A stretch of 35,052 nt of DNA from Bacteroidales bacterium (GTDB taxonomy: Bacteria > Bacteroidota > Bacteroidia > Bacteroidales > F082). Below, in pieces: positions 35,013-35,052 of the stretch. A program made the position numbers and the translations under genes. Location: positions 1 through 35,052 of the forward strand of contig JAILDR010000072.1 of NCBI GenBank assembly GCA_024689285.1, written 5' to 3'. The notes beneath the pieces are model-generated. The model was not told the DNA's origin. It ran no database searches and was given only the letters and a program-made list of their open reading frames with translations. Positions within the stretch are counted from its first letter, which is position 1; the number at the start of each line of letters is the position of its first letter.

Positions 35013-35052
35013 CGTCTTCTGGTTTAAAGATTTCATACCAACGATTGATGAT
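34999..35052 (-). CDS. C-terminal end of an upstream partner gene (DUF4160-like?)
   Basis: The last 17 codons before TAA (34999-35001) of a gene that continues beyond the window: 'IINRWYEIFKPEDDEDQ'. The RW motif and acidic tail fit the end of a DUF4160 protein, the usual neighbour of DUF2442. The 14-nt overlap with the next start supports a coupled pair. Identification rests mostly on context. Confidence 0.45.
   Translation of the reverse strand: MINRWYEIFKPEDDEDQ

Overview
This window looks like chromosomal DNA of a Bacteroidales bacterium (phylum Bacteroidota), probably gut- or rumen-associated. The evidence is a DUF3822-rsmD gene pair, repeated promoters with the Bacteroidota -7 box TAnnTTTG (often TATCTTTGCAGC), lipoproteins with short Bacteroidota-style lipoboxes, two proteins with C-terminal type IX secretion (T9SS) sorting domains, an ExbB-ExbD-ExbD cluster and a secreted GH29 fucosidase. 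Genus cannot be assigned from what is visible.

Layout. 1-7.3 kb is mostly housekeeping: the end of a DUF3822 gene, rsmD, a CAT-anticodon tRNA, a HAD phosphatase, a tRNA-dihydrouridine synthase divergent from a CPBP membrane protease, a four-gene exbB/membrane/exbD/exbD operon, tRNA-Ser(GGA) and a type I asparaginase. 7.4-10.7 kb holds a 1089-residue iron-sulfur flavoprotein that fuses what are separate subunits in related amine/amino-acid dehydrogenases. 10.7-15.5 kb is a minus-strand secretion operon: lipoprotein, M1 metallopeptidase with T9SS tail, lipoprotein, repeat-rich T9SS protein. 15.6-18 kb carries a zeta-toxin-like kinase with a small overlapping downstream gene, then an alpha-L-fucosidase. 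18.2-21.7 kb is a MscS channel/lipoprotein/cupin operon, and 21.8-24.3 kb a Pif1/RecD-like helicase with HRDC-like and HTH tails.

24.3-31.4 kb is accessory and visibly AT-richer. It contains a candidate small RNA with promoter and terminator-like hairpin, direct and inverted repeats, an orphan 77-residue gene, and a restriction-modification (R-M) operon. The operon has a fused m5C plus m6A methyltransferase, an HNH protein likely to be the nuclease, and a third overlapping gene broken by a frameshift. It is preceded by about 350 nt of hairpin-rich leader with its own promoter. 31.4-35 kb returns to housekeeping with leuS and a DUF2442/DUF4160-like pair.

The most unusual items are: (i) LeuRS with an in-frame insertion of about 116 residues that reads like a PD-(D/E)XK nuclease domain; (ii) the structured leader or RNA in front of the R-M operon; (iii) the candidate RNA at about 24.4-24.55 kb; (iv) four palindromic sites at exactly 32-bp spacing upstream of an orphan promoter and start codon at 18.0-18.1 kb; and (v) the decayed third gene of the R-M operon. 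All family assignments come from reading motifs by eye; no database search was run.
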